This document shows, piece by piece, positions 24,723-33,252 of a DNA stretch of 43,908 nt. Numbering within the stretch: the stretch's first letter is position 1; each line of letters starts with the position of its first letter. The translations under genes and the position numbers were made by a program. Location: contig JAETSN010000031.1 in assembly GCA_021769625.1 (NCBI GenBank), forward strand, positions 1 through 43,908, written 5' to 3'. Source of the DNA: [Clostridium] symbiosum. GTDB taxonomy: Bacteria; Bacillota; Clostridia; Lachnospirales; Lachnospiraceae. A model generated the notes under the pieces. It searched no databases. It had not been told where the DNA came from and saw only the letters and a list, made by a program, of their open reading frames with translations.

Positions 24723-25441
24723 ACCGTGTATCCAAACAATATAAAAACCGCATCGCCGTGGACCGGATCTCTCTGAAACTTGGCAGGGGCGTCCATGGCC
24801 TGCTCGGCGAGAACGGCGCCGGCAAGACCACGCTGATGCGGATGATCTGCGGTATCTTAAGACCTGACAGCGGCACCATCACCTTTGACAATACGGATGT
24901 CAGCGAAGAAGCCTACCGCCAGATCCTCGGCTATCTGCCGCAGGACTTCGGCTATTATCCGGAGTTTTCCGCAACGGACTTTTTGCTCTATCTCGCCGCC
25001 CTAAAGGGCATTCCGAAAAAAACCGCCGGACGAAAGGCTGCGGAACTTTTGGAACTTGTCTCCCTCTCCGAGATGGCGCGAAAAAAGATCAAAACCTTTT
25101 CCGGCGGCATGAAACAGAGGCTCGGCATCGCGCAGGCGCTGTTGAACGATCCGAAGCTCCTGATCCTGGATGAACCCACCGCAGGGCTGGATCCCAAAGA
25201 GCGGGTGCGCTTCCGGGATCTGATCGGACAGCTCGGAAAGGAGAGCATCGTCCTGTTATCCACCCATATCGTCTCGGATATCGAGCATATCGCGGACCAG
25301 GTGCTGATGATGAAGGACGGGCAGCTCATCTATCAGGGAAAATGGGACGGCGCCCGGGGAGATCTGGAAGCATTTTATCTGAAACAGTTCACAAAAACTC
25401 AGGACACAGACAAGCAGGAGGCATATTATGGAACAGTTTAA
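24707..25441 (+). CDS. ABC transporter ATP-binding protein
   Basis: 244 residues from the ATG at 24707, with GGAGGAACTGAC upstream; the longer frame extends through the previous gene and is spurious. Walker A is GENGAGKT (about 35-42), the signature is FSGGMKQRLG (about 130-139) and Walker B is LLILDEPTAG (about 148-157), then STHIVSDIEHI with the switch His. The short C-terminus distinguishes it from the LanF-like protein earlier. It pairs with the permease encoded next (14-base overlap). The substrate is unknown. Confidence 0.88.
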   Translation: MELFIDRVSKQYKNRIAVDRISLKLGRGVHGLLGENGAGKTTLMRMICGILRPDSGTITFDNTDVSEEAYRQILGYLPQDFGYYPEFSATDFLLYLAALKGIPKKTAGRKAAELLELVSLSEMARKKIKTFSGGMKQRLGIAQALLNDPKLLILDEPTAGLDPKERVRFRDLIGQLGKESIVLLSTHIVSDIEHIADQVLMMKDGQLIYQGKWDGARGDLEAFYLKQFTKTQDTDKQEAYYGTV

Positions 25442-26498
25442 AACACTTTACCGCTACGAGCTGAAAAAAATCACCGGAAAGAAGCTCTTCAAGATCTCTC
25501 TGGCGCTTTTTCTCCTCCTTGCCGCGGTCCTCGTCGTCATACAGCTTACCGGAAAATCCTATGTGGATGGGGTGGTCGTTGACACCCATTATCATATGTT
25601 TTTAGTGGACCGGGAATACGAGAGGGCGCTCTCCGGCAGGGCGATCGATCAGTCCCTGTTGGATGAGACCATTGCCGCTTACCGGACAATCCCGGATCCC
25701 GAAGACCGGTATACCCTGACAAAAGAATACCAGACAAACGCCCGCCCCTACTCCGCCATCTATCAGTTGATATCCCGCTGGACCGACACGCCTTTGCTGG
25801 AGGACGTGCTGCGTCTGGATGTCAGCGAAAGCTCTTTTTACGAGGCAAGGTCTGCCCTTCTGAAAAAGGAATGGCCGTTTATCGCTATCTGCCTCTCCGG
25901 TGTGTTCGCGGAGGAACATGCGAGACGGACAGACCAGCTCTCGCTCTCCGCTGTCAACGGGAAAACAACCCTCTATCTGGCAAAGATCCTGGCAGGCATT
26001 ACAGTCTCCGTCTGCAGCTGCACTCTCATAGTGCTCACCGCGTTCCTGTTCTCTCTGGGGATCTTCGGCACCGACGGATTCGGCATGCCGGTGCAAGCCA
26101 CCCTTTATGCTTTCTCCTACCCGATGAGCATCGGGGAGAGCTGCCTTATCACGGGAGTTATGGCATTATTCGTCTCCGCCCTGATGAGCGTTTTTGTCAT
26201 GCTTCTCTCGGAAGTTCTGCACAACAGCACCGCAGCGCTGTCCGTCTGCACCGGATTTATTATCTTAGCGTCCATGGTGTCCATACCGCCCGGATACCGT
26301 GTCCTCTCGCAGATCTGGGACTGGCTCCCGTTCTCCTTTCTGGAGAGGATGCATGTCTTTGATGTGCGGACGATCCCCGTGTTCGGACACTGTCTGGTCT
26401 CCTGGCAGATCGTCCCGTTGCTCTATCTGCTTCTCTCCGCCGGGATCGCATCTCTCGGATGGCGTGTCTATCGGAGATATCAGGTATCCGGCAGGTGA
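25428..26498 (+). CDS. ABC-2 type permease with large extracellular loop
   Basis: 356 residues. The first membrane segment is at about 21-41, followed by a hydrophilic loop to about residue 140 (including YTLTKEYQTNARPYS), then five or six membrane segments to the C-terminus. This one-plus-five layout with a large first loop is typical of ABC-2/NatB-like exporters. GCAGGAGG precedes the start inside the ATPase gene. A GGCAGGTGA/TCACCTGCC hairpin begins within the last codons (26490-26517) without a T-run. Confidence 0.78.
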   Translation: MEQFKTLYRYELKKITGKKLFKISLALFLLLAAVLVVIQLTGKSYVDGVVVDTHYHMFLVDREYERALSGRAIDQSLLDETIAAYRTIPDPEDRYTLTKEYQTNARPYSAIYQLISRWTDTPLLEDVLRLDVSESSFYEARSALLKKEWPFIAICLSGVFAEEHARRTDQLSLSAVNGKTTLYLAKILAGITVSVCSCTLIVLTAFLFSLGIFGTDGFGMPVQATLYAFSYPMSIGESCLITGVMALFVSALMSVFVMLLSEVLHNSTAALSVCTGFIILASMVSIPPGYRVLSQIWDWLPFSFLERMHVFDVRTIPVFGHCLVSWQIVPLLYLLLSAGIASLGWRVYRRYQVSGR

Positions 26499-26680
26499 TA
26501 TCTCCCTGTCACCTGCCTGGAGGAAAGATATTCTCCTGCAGTTTCGTTTCCCGCGCGTGATGCCGTAACTGTGCCCCATCAAATTTGCAGGATCGGTCAT
26601 ATAATCCGCTTCCGTCACACAGGTTGGCAGGTGATCGGCCGCCCCGCAGATGAGTCTCCCGTCGCGGCATCTCCGTTATT
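26499..26680. other. Intergenic stretch with a possible decayed coding fragment
   Basis: Apart from the hairpin at 26490-26517, the minus strand reads TEADYMTDPANLMGHSYGIT around 26550-26618, which looks protein-like but has no start or ribosome binding site and runs into the permease gene antisense. I do not recognise it. It may be the end of a decayed gene. Confidence 0.2.
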
Positions 26681-27106
26681 TCATGATAAACTATTTCGAC
26701 GAATCCGGATTAACTGCAGCAAGTCATGATACAAATCATCTTTAACCTCTAAATCAATCATCAGCCATCTCTGGCCGTTCCCCTCCTGCGTCTGATGATA
26801 TATATCTTGCAGTTCAACCGTACACTTTGGCAGCATTTCCTCAACAGATGCTTTTTCCTTTGCGCCCACAACAACCATAACCGTAAAATAATTTTCTCTC
26901 GGATATATGGTACACAATGCTCTTCCTGCTTTTTTAAATTTGACGTTCCATCCCTTTTCCAAACTGCATGAACTGTACTCTATTTTTTCACTGCATTGAT
27001 AGATGTCTTTAATTTCTGAGCACAGCAGCATAAAAACCGGATTTCTGACATATTCTCCTATCTCCTCAAGGGTAGGGCAGATACTCTTATCTTGTAGATC
27101 AATCAT
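26681..27106 (-). CDS. DUF3788 family protein
   Basis: 141 residues from the ATG at 27104-27106 (TTGGAGG upstream at the right distance). It has the DUF3788 look: the start has PTLEEIGEYVRNPVF, a central KIEYSSCSLEKGWNVKFKK, then RALCTIYPRENYFTVMVVVG and a C-terminal DLYHDLLQLIRIRR helix. This fold is a small alpha/beta domain of unknown biochemical role, often beside DUF3795 and GyrI-like proteins. It follows the DUF3795 gene by 32 bp on the same strand, so the two are probably co-transcribed. Confidence 0.65.
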   Translation of the reverse strand: MIDLQDKSICPTLEEIGEYVRNPVFMLLCSEIKDIYQCSEKIEYSSCSLEKGWNVKFKKAGRALCTIYPRENYFTVMVVVGAKEKASVEEMLPKCTVELQDIYHQTQEGNGQRWLMIDLEVKDDLYHDLLQLIRIRRNSLS

Positions 27107-27138
27107 TTTGATATGTCCTCCAAACTTCAAATGGGAAT

Positions 27139-27573
27139 TTATCTTTTCTTATATACGATAATTTGCGGCTCCGTTCCATTACAGCCATATTCACACACTA
27201 GCAGATAATTATCATCTGCTACAATACCATAACATCTATCGCTGCCGGGAATCTCAATTTGGTTTCCCAAATATACACGATTATCTTCAAGTAATTTGAC
27301 AGATTGGCCATTTGCCAATGTATATTCCAAATTAACGAAAAATCCATTCAGCAAATTGAGGTCTTTTACCTGCAGGCTTTGAATACCAAGCGCATTAAAT
27401 TCCTCGATCAACATTTCTTTCTTTTTTTTAAGTCCTTCCAATCCTTCCCGCTTGACACACTCCGCTGCTACGCACGTTCCTCCGAAGGGATGTCCATCCG
27501 TTTTCACACAACCGCCGCAATCATTTTTTTTATTACACCCGCCGCAGCAATCAAGTCCACAAATTGATAACAT
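27139..27573 (-). CDS. DUF3795-like cysteine-rich protein
   Basis: 144 residues from the ATG at 27571-27573 (CAGGAGGTAAAGTC upstream). The N-terminus holds a dense cysteine cluster, CGLDCCGGCNKKNDCGGCVK (residues 5-24), with further cysteines at about 34 and 40, which could bind zinc or an iron-sulfur cluster as in DUF3795. The C-terminal half is beta-rich (NGQSVKLLEDNRVYLGNQIE). The function is unknown. It leads a two-gene unit with DUF3788. Confidence 0.6.
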   Translation of the reverse strand: MLSICGLDCCGGCNKKNDCGGCVKTDGHPFGGTCVAAECVKREGLEGLKKKKEMLIEEFNALGIQSLQVKDLNLLNGFFVNLEYTLANGQSVKLLEDNRVYLGNQIEIPGSDRCYGIVADDNYLLVCEYGCNGTEPQIIVYKKR

Positions 27574-27637
27574 GACTTTACCTCCTGTTTTTTTCTCCGA
27601 AAACATATATGCCTGTTCCACACATTCTTCCATTTCT

Positions 27638-27768
27638 TTATAACTGTTCAACAACCAATTTATAATAGTTGCCAGAATCGGCAAGCGCATCATCAATCAT
27701 TTGTCTCCGGCTGTCGGTCAGCACTTTCTGTAAAAATCCACATATTCCCTGATCCCTTCGGCGCAATT
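27638..27768 (-). other. Possible gene remnant between DUF3795 and NADAR genes
   Basis: The minus strand reads DSRRQMIDDALADSGNYYKL followed by VVEQL and a stop at 27638, preceded in another frame by REYVDFYRK. These look like the end of a frameshifted protein, but no start, ribosome binding site or recognisable family is evident. Confidence 0.2.
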
Positions 27769-28332
27769 CTACTCCTCCCCGCGTTCTTTCAACAGCCGGT
27801 CCCTCACTTCCGTCAGCGCAAACCCCAGCAGATTGGTCCCCCGCCATTTCAAAGGGCATTCAGCATCCGGGTTTGTCCTACCCATGCCGATCCCCCAGAT
27901 CCTATCCCTCGGGCTCGCCTCCACCAGGATCCTTTTTTTCGTTCCCAGAAGAAAGTCGAGCAGTTCCGGATTCTGGGAAAACTTTGCCATATTTCCTCTC
28001 TTGACGATCTCGTAGCAGGCGCCGTCCCAGGCTTCCTTGTCAAACCCTGACACCGCCCGTCCAAACGCCTTCATCTCCTTCGGATGGGATGCCTTCATGA
28101 TCTCCGCAAGCATCGCCTCATCCCCGAACATTCTCGCTTTCTCCGCCATCATAAACTGTTCCGCACAGCTATATTCCACATCATCCACCCTGAAGCTGCA
28201 TTTCCACCACTGGCTGAAACACGCCTCGTTGATATGTCCGTCCGCCGCCGGCGTATGTCCCCAGAAAAACAGGAATTTGAAATGCTCCCCTTCGCTATAT
28301 GCCTTTTTCAGATCCTCCAGATTGTAAACCAT
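27769..28332 (-). CDS. NADAR family protein (YbiA-like N-glycosidase)
   Basis: 187 residues from the ATG at 28330-28332 (AAGGAGCG upstream). The NADAR fold shows as FLFFWGHTP, CFSQWWKCSFRVDDVEYSCA, EQFMMAEKARMFGD, then ILVEASPRDRIWGIGMG near residue 140 and NLLGFALTEVRDRL at the end. NADAR enzymes cleave N-glycosidic bonds in damaged riboflavin intermediates or in ADP-ribose conjugates, and several members reverse ADP-ribosylation of guanine. It has its own strong promoter with an operator over the start point, so it is probably induced by a signal. Confidence 0.85.
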   Translation of the reverse strand: MVYNLEDLKKAYSEGEHFKFLFFWGHTPAADGHINEACFSQWWKCSFRVDDVEYSCAEQFMMAEKARMFGDEAMLAEIMKASHPKEMKAFGRAVSGFDKEAWDGACYEIVKRGNMAKFSQNPELLDFLLGTKKRILVEASPRDRIWGIGMGRTNPDAECPLKWRGTNLLGFALTEVRDRLLKERGEE

Positions 28333-28379
28333 AAGCGCTCCTTTCTCTCCGTGCAAATACGTCTTTTCTTTATATTTAT

Positions 28380-28434
28380 CATTTTGATATTATCAAATTG
28401 AATATATTATATAAAAGATGCTGCACTTTGTCAA
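28380..28434 (-). promoter_or_regulatory. Consensus promoter with 21-bp operator for the NADAR gene
   Basis: On the minus strand TTGACA (28429-28434), exactly 17 bases and TATAAT (28406-28411) are perfect matches. Directly downstream, over the expected start point, 28380-28400 is a 21-base palindrome with one mismatched pair and core TTGATAATATCAA. A repressor bound there would block initiation. The rest of 28333-28643 is the leader of the divergent methyltransferase gene, with a TATAAT at 28534-28539. Confidence 0.75.
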
Positions 28435-28643
28435 TATGGTATACATAATGAACGGCAAAAATATTTTCTCTTCCATTATTTCCAGCGATCCCGCGCTCTC
28501 TATTTCTCTATTTTCCCGCTTCCGGTTTTGTGCTATAATGGGCGTCAGCGCAGACTTGCAGATATGGATGGCAGGATCAGGACAGGTTTGCGGATATATG
28601 CCAAGCATCATCCGTATCATCGGGAACAGGAGGGCCTTTGGAC

Positions 28644-29375
28644 ATGAAAAGTGAATACGACAACGATCAGTTTTTTGAAGAATACGCGAAAATGCCCCGC
28701 AGCAGGGAAGGATTGTGTGCCGCCGGGGAATGGCACCAGCTAAAGCCTTTGTTTCCTCCCCTTCGGGGGAAGACGCTCCTCGATCTGGGGTGCGGCTACG
28801 GCTGGCATTGTAACTTTGCTGCCGCGCAGGGCGCCGCAGAGATCCTGGGGATCGATCTAAGCCATAAGATGATCGAGGAGGCGCGAAAACGCAATCAGGC
28901 GGACCGGATCCGGTACAGAGTCTGCGGTATAGAGGAATACGAGTACCCGGAAAATACGTGGGACTGTGTCGTTTCCAACCTCGCCCTGCACTATATCGAA
29001 AATATTGAGACAATATTCCAAAAGGTGCACAGAACACTGAAAAAGGACGGCGTATTTATTTTTAACATTGAACACCCGGTCTTTACCGCCGGAGTCAGGC
29101 AGGAATGGATTTATTCGGAAACTGGTGAGCCGCAGTATTGGCCGGTTGACGACTATTTTATCCCCGGTGAACGGCACACAAACTTTTTAGGCTGCGATAT
29201 CGTAAAACAGCACCACACGCTCACGCAGATCCTGATGGGATTACTGCACAGCGGCTTTGCGCTTAAAGCCGTGGAGGAGGCAGAGCCCCCGGCGGAAATG
29301 ATGAACATTCCAGGCATGAAGGACGAACTGCGCCGCCCGATGATGCTGCTGGTAAAAGCAGCTGTCAAAAAATAA
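28644..29375 (+). CDS. Class I SAM-dependent methyltransferase
   Basis: 243 residues from the ATG at 28644; a TTG two codons earlier is too close to the AGGAGGG site. Motif I is LLDLGCGYGWHCNFAAAQGA (about residues 45-64), the adenine-side acidic loop is ILGIDLSHKMIEEAR and motif post-I to IV is WDCVVSNLALHYIEN. The C-terminal part (HPVFTAGVRQEWIYSETGEP) matches UbiE/small-molecule methyltransferases of gut Clostridia. The substrate cannot be told. It is a single-gene unit next to the divergently transcribed NADAR gene. Confidence 0.85.
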   Translation: MKSEYDNDQFFEEYAKMPRSREGLCAAGEWHQLKPLFPPLRGKTLLDLGCGYGWHCNFAAAQGAAEILGIDLSHKMIEEARKRNQADRIRYRVCGIEEYEYPENTWDCVVSNLALHYIENIETIFQKVHRTLKKDGVFIFNIEHPVFTAGVRQEWIYSETGEPQYWPVDDYFIPGERHTNFLGCDIVKQHHTLTQILMGLLHSGFALKAVEEAEPPAEMMNIPGMKDELRRPMMLLVKAAVKK

Positions 29376-29489
29376 GCGGTCACCCTCGCGGCAGTCACCA
29401 AATGCCCGTGCAAGCACGGCACTTGGCTCGTTGCTCGCGGAAATAAAAGGATGCTCAGTCAGTAAACTTTGCACCCTTATTATTAACTG
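29376..29489. repeat. Hairpin repeat, family 2, copy 1
   Basis: CCAAATGCCCGTGC-AA-GCACGGCACTTGG (29398-29426) is a near-perfect hairpin. Its frame, GTCACCAAATG before and CACTTGGCTCGTTGC after, is shared with 33150-33187, while the inner stem differs in sequence but still pairs. No T-run follows; it separates convergent genes. Confidence 0.65.
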
Positions 29490-29855
29490 CTATTTACTTT
29501 TTGATCCTGTCTGCTTCTTATAATGCCCTATCTCAACCGCCGGGAAATGCTCCCCCAGATAAGCTAACACCTCCTGCGCGTCCTCCGGGTGCTCCATGCG
29601 CAGTTTATGAGTTTTCCCCTGCCGGTCCACCAGCATCAAATAGTGCTCTGTCACAGGCAGATCTCCTGACTCCCCGCTCTCGATGCGCAGATACGCCTTC
29701 TGGATCTCCCTGTAGGCGACAGCGTTTATCCGGATAAAATAACGGTAAAACAGGAAATGCTCCCCGAGGCGTACTTCCGCTGTCTTTTTTGCATTCTGAA
29801 ATTCCTTTCGGAGCGCCTCCTCGGAGGCGCTCCCGGCAAGTACCTTGATTTTCAT
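29490..29855 (-). CDS. Hypothetical protein downstream of aspS
   Basis: 121 residues, soluble, with no signal peptide. Readable parts are FYRYFIRINAVAYREIQKAY, HYLMLVDRQGKTHKLRMEHP and LAYLGEHFPAVEIGHYKK. The alternation of strands (FIRI, YLMLVDR, KLRME) with a final helix suggests a small PH-like or beta-sandwich fold, but I do not recognise a family. It begins 23 bp after aspS ends and shares its strand, so it is the last gene of hisS-aspS. The start is preceded by a weak GGAAGAGG-like site. Confidence 0.55.
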   Translation of the reverse strand: MKIKVLAGSASEEALRKEFQNAKKTAEVRLGEHFLFYRYFIRINAVAYREIQKAYLRIESGESGDLPVTEHYLMLVDRQGKTHKLRMEHPEDAQEVLAYLGEHFPAVEIGHYKKQTGSKSK

Positions 29856-29878
29856 ACAAAAATTTTTCCTCTTCCGGA

Positions 29879-31669
29879 TTATTCCTGCACCTTTACCACG
29901 ATGCCCAGCTCCTCAAGCTGCGCTTCGTCCACCACGTTCGGCGTCTCGCACATCAGGTCGGAGGCATCCTTCACCTTCGGGAAGGCGATCACTTCCCTGA
30001 TGCTCTCCGCGTGCGCCAGCAGCATCACGAAACGGTCCACGCCGTAAGCCAGTCCCGCGTGGGGAGGCACGCCGTACTGGAATGCAGAGAGCAGATAGCC
30101 GAACTTCTCCCACGCCTTCTCCTGCCCGATGCCCAGCACTTCAAACATCTTCTCCTGAATATCATTCTGGTGGATCCTGACGGAACCGCCGCCCAGCTCC
30201 ACGCCGTTCAACACGATATCATAAGCCTTCGCCCGCACCCTGCCCGGGTCGGAATCGATATACTGCCAGTCCTCCTCCATCGGCATGGTGAACGGATGAT
30301 GCATCGCCATAAAGCGGTTCTCCTCATCGGACCACTCAAGCAGCGGGAACTCCGTCACCCACAGGAAATTGAACTGGTTCGGATCATACAGCCCGAGCTG
30401 TTTTCCAAGCTCCAGGCGGAGCTGCCCCAGCACGCCCCAGACGATCGTATTTTTGTCCGCCGCAAACAGCAGCAGGTCGCCGTTCTCACCGCCCATCGCC
30501 TGAATCAGAGCCTTCACCTGATCCTCCGTCAGAAACTTTGTGAAAGAGGATTTCACTGTGCCGTCCTCCCCAATGCACAGATAAGCCAACCCCTTCGCGC
30601 CGCTGCCCTTTGCCATATCCACCAGCGCGTCTATCTTCTTCCTCGGCATAGCGCCCTGCCCCTTGACATTGATGCCGCGCACCGAACCGCCGTTCTGAAG
30701 CGCTGACGTGAACACGCCGAACCCGCAGTCCTTCACCACTTCCGACACATCTGTCAGTTCCATGCCGAAACGGGTATCCGGCTTATCGGAACCGTAGCGG
30801 TCCATCGCCTCCTGCCATTTGATCCGGGGCAGCGGAAGTGGAACATCCAGTCCGATCGCCTCCTTACAGACATACTGGATCAACCGTTCGTTCACATCCA
30901 GCACATCCTCCACATCCACAAAGGACAGCTCCATATCCGCCTGTGTGAACTCCGGCTGCCTGTCCGCCCGCAGGTCCTCATCCCTGAAACACCTTGCGAT
31001 CTGGAAATACCGGTCATAGCCGGAACACATAAGAAGCTGCTTATAGAGCTGCGGGGACTGAGGCAGCGCGTAAAAGTTGCCCGGATGCACGCGGCTCGGC
31101 ACAAGATAGTCCCTTGCCCCCTCCGGTGTGGAGCGGCACAGGATCGGCGTCTCGATCTCCAGAAAGCCCTCCTTCGCCATAAACTCCCGCATGGCTGTCA
31201 CCATTTTGCTGCGCAGCATCAGCTTCTGCTGCAGATCCGGCCTTCTCAGATCCAGATATCTGTATTTTAAACGGATCTCCTCCTTCGTCCTGCTCTCCGC
31301 TTCGATGGGGAACGGGGGCGTCTCCGCTTCCGCCAGAATGCGCACCTGCTTTGCCCGCACCTCGATCTCCCCTGTGGCAAGGTTCTTATTGATTGCATCA
31401 TCACCGCGCTTCTCCACCGTGCCTGTCACCGCGATCACAAACTCGCTGCGCATCTTCTCCGCCTTCGCGAAAGCTTCGCTGCCGCAGTCCGCCTCCTCAA
31501 AAATAAGCTGCAAAATGCCCGAGCGGTCCCGCAGATCCACGAAAATGATTCCGCCCTTGTTTCTCTGCTTCTGCACCCAGCCCATCACGGTCACGGTCTC
31601 GCCCGCATTTTTCGCGGAGAGTTCCCCGCAGCGATGGCTCCTTTTTAATCCCTGTATTGATTCTGCCAT
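29879..31669 (-). CDS. aspS: Aspartate-tRNA ligase
   Basis: 596 residues from the ATG at 31667-31669, the standard bacterial length. An OB-fold anticodon domain spans about 10-110 (VMGWVQKQRNKGGIIFVDLR). The class II core has motif 2 FQIARCFRDEDLRADRQPEF (about 205-224), the bacterial GAD insertion (about 290-400) and motif 3 GLAYGVDRFVMLLAHAESIR (about 540-560). It charges tRNA-Asp in the cytoplasm. It lies 44 bp after hisS on the same strand, a pairing common in Firmicutes. No T-box leader is seen between the two genes. Confidence 0.96.
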   Translation of the reverse strand: MAESIQGLKRSHRCGELSAKNAGETVTVMGWVQKQRNKGGIIFVDLRDRSGILQLIFEEADCGSEAFAKAEKMRSEFVIAVTGTVEKRGDDAINKNLATGEIEVRAKQVRILAEAETPPFPIEAESRTKEEIRLKYRYLDLRRPDLQQKLMLRSKMVTAMREFMAKEGFLEIETPILCRSTPEGARDYLVPSRVHPGNFYALPQSPQLYKQLLMCSGYDRYFQIARCFRDEDLRADRQPEFTQADMELSFVDVEDVLDVNERLIQYVCKEAIGLDVPLPLPRIKWQEAMDRYGSDKPDTRFGMELTDVSEVVKDCGFGVFTSALQNGGSVRGINVKGQGAMPRKKIDALVDMAKGSGAKGLAYLCIGEDGTVKSSFTKFLTEDQVKALIQAMGGENGDLLLFAADKNTIVWGVLGQLRLELGKQLGLYDPNQFNFLWVTEFPLLEWSDEENRFMAMHHPFTMPMEEDWQYIDSDPGRVRAKAYDIVLNGVELGGGSVRIHQNDIQEKMFEVLGIGQEKAWEKFGYLLSAFQYGVPPHAGLAYGVDRFVMLLAHAESIREVIAFPKVKDASDLMCETPNVVDEAQLEELGIVVKVQE

Positions 31670-31713
31670 ATTACTTCCCTTCTTTCTGTACAAATTAAAC
31701 TCCGTTTTCCTTT

Positions 31714-32976
31714 TTAAAACTTTAATTCTTCCCTATAGAACTCCTTAAACTCCAGATATCCCTGCGCCTTAAGCTGCTCCTTCTGGAACTTCTTGTTCTT
31801 ATTCATCCGGGTGACGAGCACCTTTTTCCCCGCCTCCCGCTCTTTTTGCGCCTGCTTCATCACCTTTGTCATCACTTCCGCCGAAATGCCCTTCTCGATC
31901 AGATACGCCGTCTTCTCCGCGGCGCCCGGCACCTGAAAACCGCTCTCCAAGAGCAGCAGGATGATCCGCTCAAACCCGATGGAAAAACCGCAGGCGGGCA
32001 CATCTTTCCCGGTAAACTTCCCCACCATCTTATCGTAGCGGCCCCCGCCGCCGCAGCTTCCGCCAAACTCCGGCATGGCGATCTCAAAGATCGTCCCCGT
32101 GTAGTAGGACATGCCCCGCACCAGCGTGGGATCAAACACCAGCTCAAAGAAATCCCCCTTCGAGGCGTTCACACTCTCCAAAATCTCCTGAAAGCTTCCG
32201 CTCACTTCCTCCGGCAGATATCCCGCAAGCTTTTCTGCCACATAAGCCGCCTTATCCTCCGCTTTTTCCAGCTCTGCAAACAGGCCAAGATACTTTTCCA
32301 CGACAGCTTCCCCATATCCCGCGGACAACAGCTCCGCCTTCACGCCGTCCAGGCCAATCTTGTCCATCTTGTCCAGAATGATGAAAACCTCATCGTAATT
32401 CTCCTCCGCAAAGCCGCTGTAAGCCGCCATCGCCTTTAAGATCTGCCGGTCATTGATGCGGATCTGGAAATTCTTGAATCCCAGTTTTCCGAGCGTAGTG
32501 GTCGTCGCGAGGATCAGTTCGATCTCCGCCAGATTGGAAGCCTCCCCCAGAATATCGATATCGCACTGCATGAACTGCCGGTATCTCCCGCGCTGGGGTC
32601 TGTCCGCCCGCCACACATTGCCCATCTGCAGCGCCTTAAAGGGCGCCGGCAGATCGCCGCTGTGCGCCGCGTAATACCGCACAAGGGGCACCGTCAGATC
32701 ATAGCGCAGGCCGCCGTCCACCAGATCTTCCTCTTTTAAGTCCCCCTCCAGCTTCAGCTTCTCGCCCCGCTTTAAGATCTTAAAGATCAGCTTCTCGTTT
32801 TCCCCGCCTGCCTTGCAATTTAAATTTTCAAGATGCTCCACCGCCGGCGTTTCCATGGAAGTAAACCCGAAACTCCCGTAAGTATCCTTGATCACGCCTA
32901 TCACATAATCTCTGATTTCCATTTCCTCCGGCAATATATCTTTCATACCGGTTACCGGTTTTTTACTCAATGCCAT
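31714..32976 (-). CDS. hisS: Histidine-tRNA ligase
   Basis: 420 residues. The class II motifs are visible: motif 1 region GMKDILPEEMEIRDYVIGVI, motif 2 FKALQMGNVWRADRPQRGRY (about 108-127) with QFMQCDIDILG after it, and motif 3 GGRYDKMVGKFTG with GFSIGFERIILLL (about 310-340). The two HisA signatures (LVRGMSYYTG; GGSCGGGGRYD) confirm histidine specificity. The C-terminal anticodon domain is present but short and ends in a lysine-rich segment (VTRMNKNKKFQKEQLKAQGY). GGAGAAGAG precedes the ATG. It heads hisS-aspS-hypothetical. Confidence 0.95.
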   Translation of the reverse strand: MALSKKPVTGMKDILPEEMEIRDYVIGVIKDTYGSFGFTSMETPAVEHLENLNCKAGGENEKLIFKILKRGEKLKLEGDLKEEDLVDGGLRYDLTVPLVRYYAAHSGDLPAPFKALQMGNVWRADRPQRGRYRQFMQCDIDILGEASNLAEIELILATTTTLGKLGFKNFQIRINDRQILKAMAAYSGFAEENYDEVFIILDKMDKIGLDGVKAELLSAGYGEAVVEKYLGLFAELEKAEDKAAYVAEKLAGYLPEEVSGSFQEILESVNASKGDFFELVFDPTLVRGMSYYTGTIFEIAMPEFGGSCGGGGRYDKMVGKFTGKDVPACGFSIGFERIILLLLESGFQVPGAAEKTAYLIEKGISAEVMTKVMKQAQKEREAGKKVLVTRMNKNKKFQKEQLKAQGYLEFKEFYREELKF

Positions 32977-33022
32977 AACTCTTCTCCCTGCTCTTTATTC
33001 TTACTCTTTATTCTCGCACTTT

Positions 33023-33051
33023 ATCTTACACTGATTTTCTTCACTTTTCAA
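33023..33051 (-). promoter_or_regulatory. Promoter of the hisS operon
   Basis: TTGAAA (33046-33051), 17 bases and TAAGAT (33023-33028) on the minus strand, 47 bases before the hisS start codon. The leader has two GAATAAAGAGYA words but no T-box core (no TGGGTGG-type antiterminator). Confidence 0.6.
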
Positions 33052-33116
33052 CTCTTCGGAGAGAAAATCTGCCGATAAATCTTACAATTTAGTATCCCAA
33101 TCCCATTTTATGTGGT

Positions 33117-33200
33117 ATAGTAGACGCAAAGCGTCTACTATCACTGGCGGTCGCCAAATGAACATAAATGTTCACTTGGCTCGTCGCTTTGTGGTATAAT
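33117..33200 (+). repeat. Hairpin repeat, family 2, copy 2, next to the degV promoter
   Basis: First ATAGTAGACGC-AAA-GCGTCTACTAT (33117-33141), an 11-bp perfect stem. Then CCAAATGAACAT-AA-ATGTTCACTTGG (33154-33179), in the same frame of flanking words as 29398-29426. The -10 box TATAAT of degV follows at 33195-33200, so the element's right arm supplies the -35 region (TTCACT, 18-base spacer). Confidence 0.65.
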
Positions 33201-33252
33201 AAATGAAATAATCTGGTTTTTAATTCTACCTAACAAAAAAGGAGTACCCGAT

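Noticed and set aside
32977-33120. T-box leader for hisS-aspS
   Set aside because: The leader after the promoter is about 45 bases and lacks stem I and the antiterminator core.
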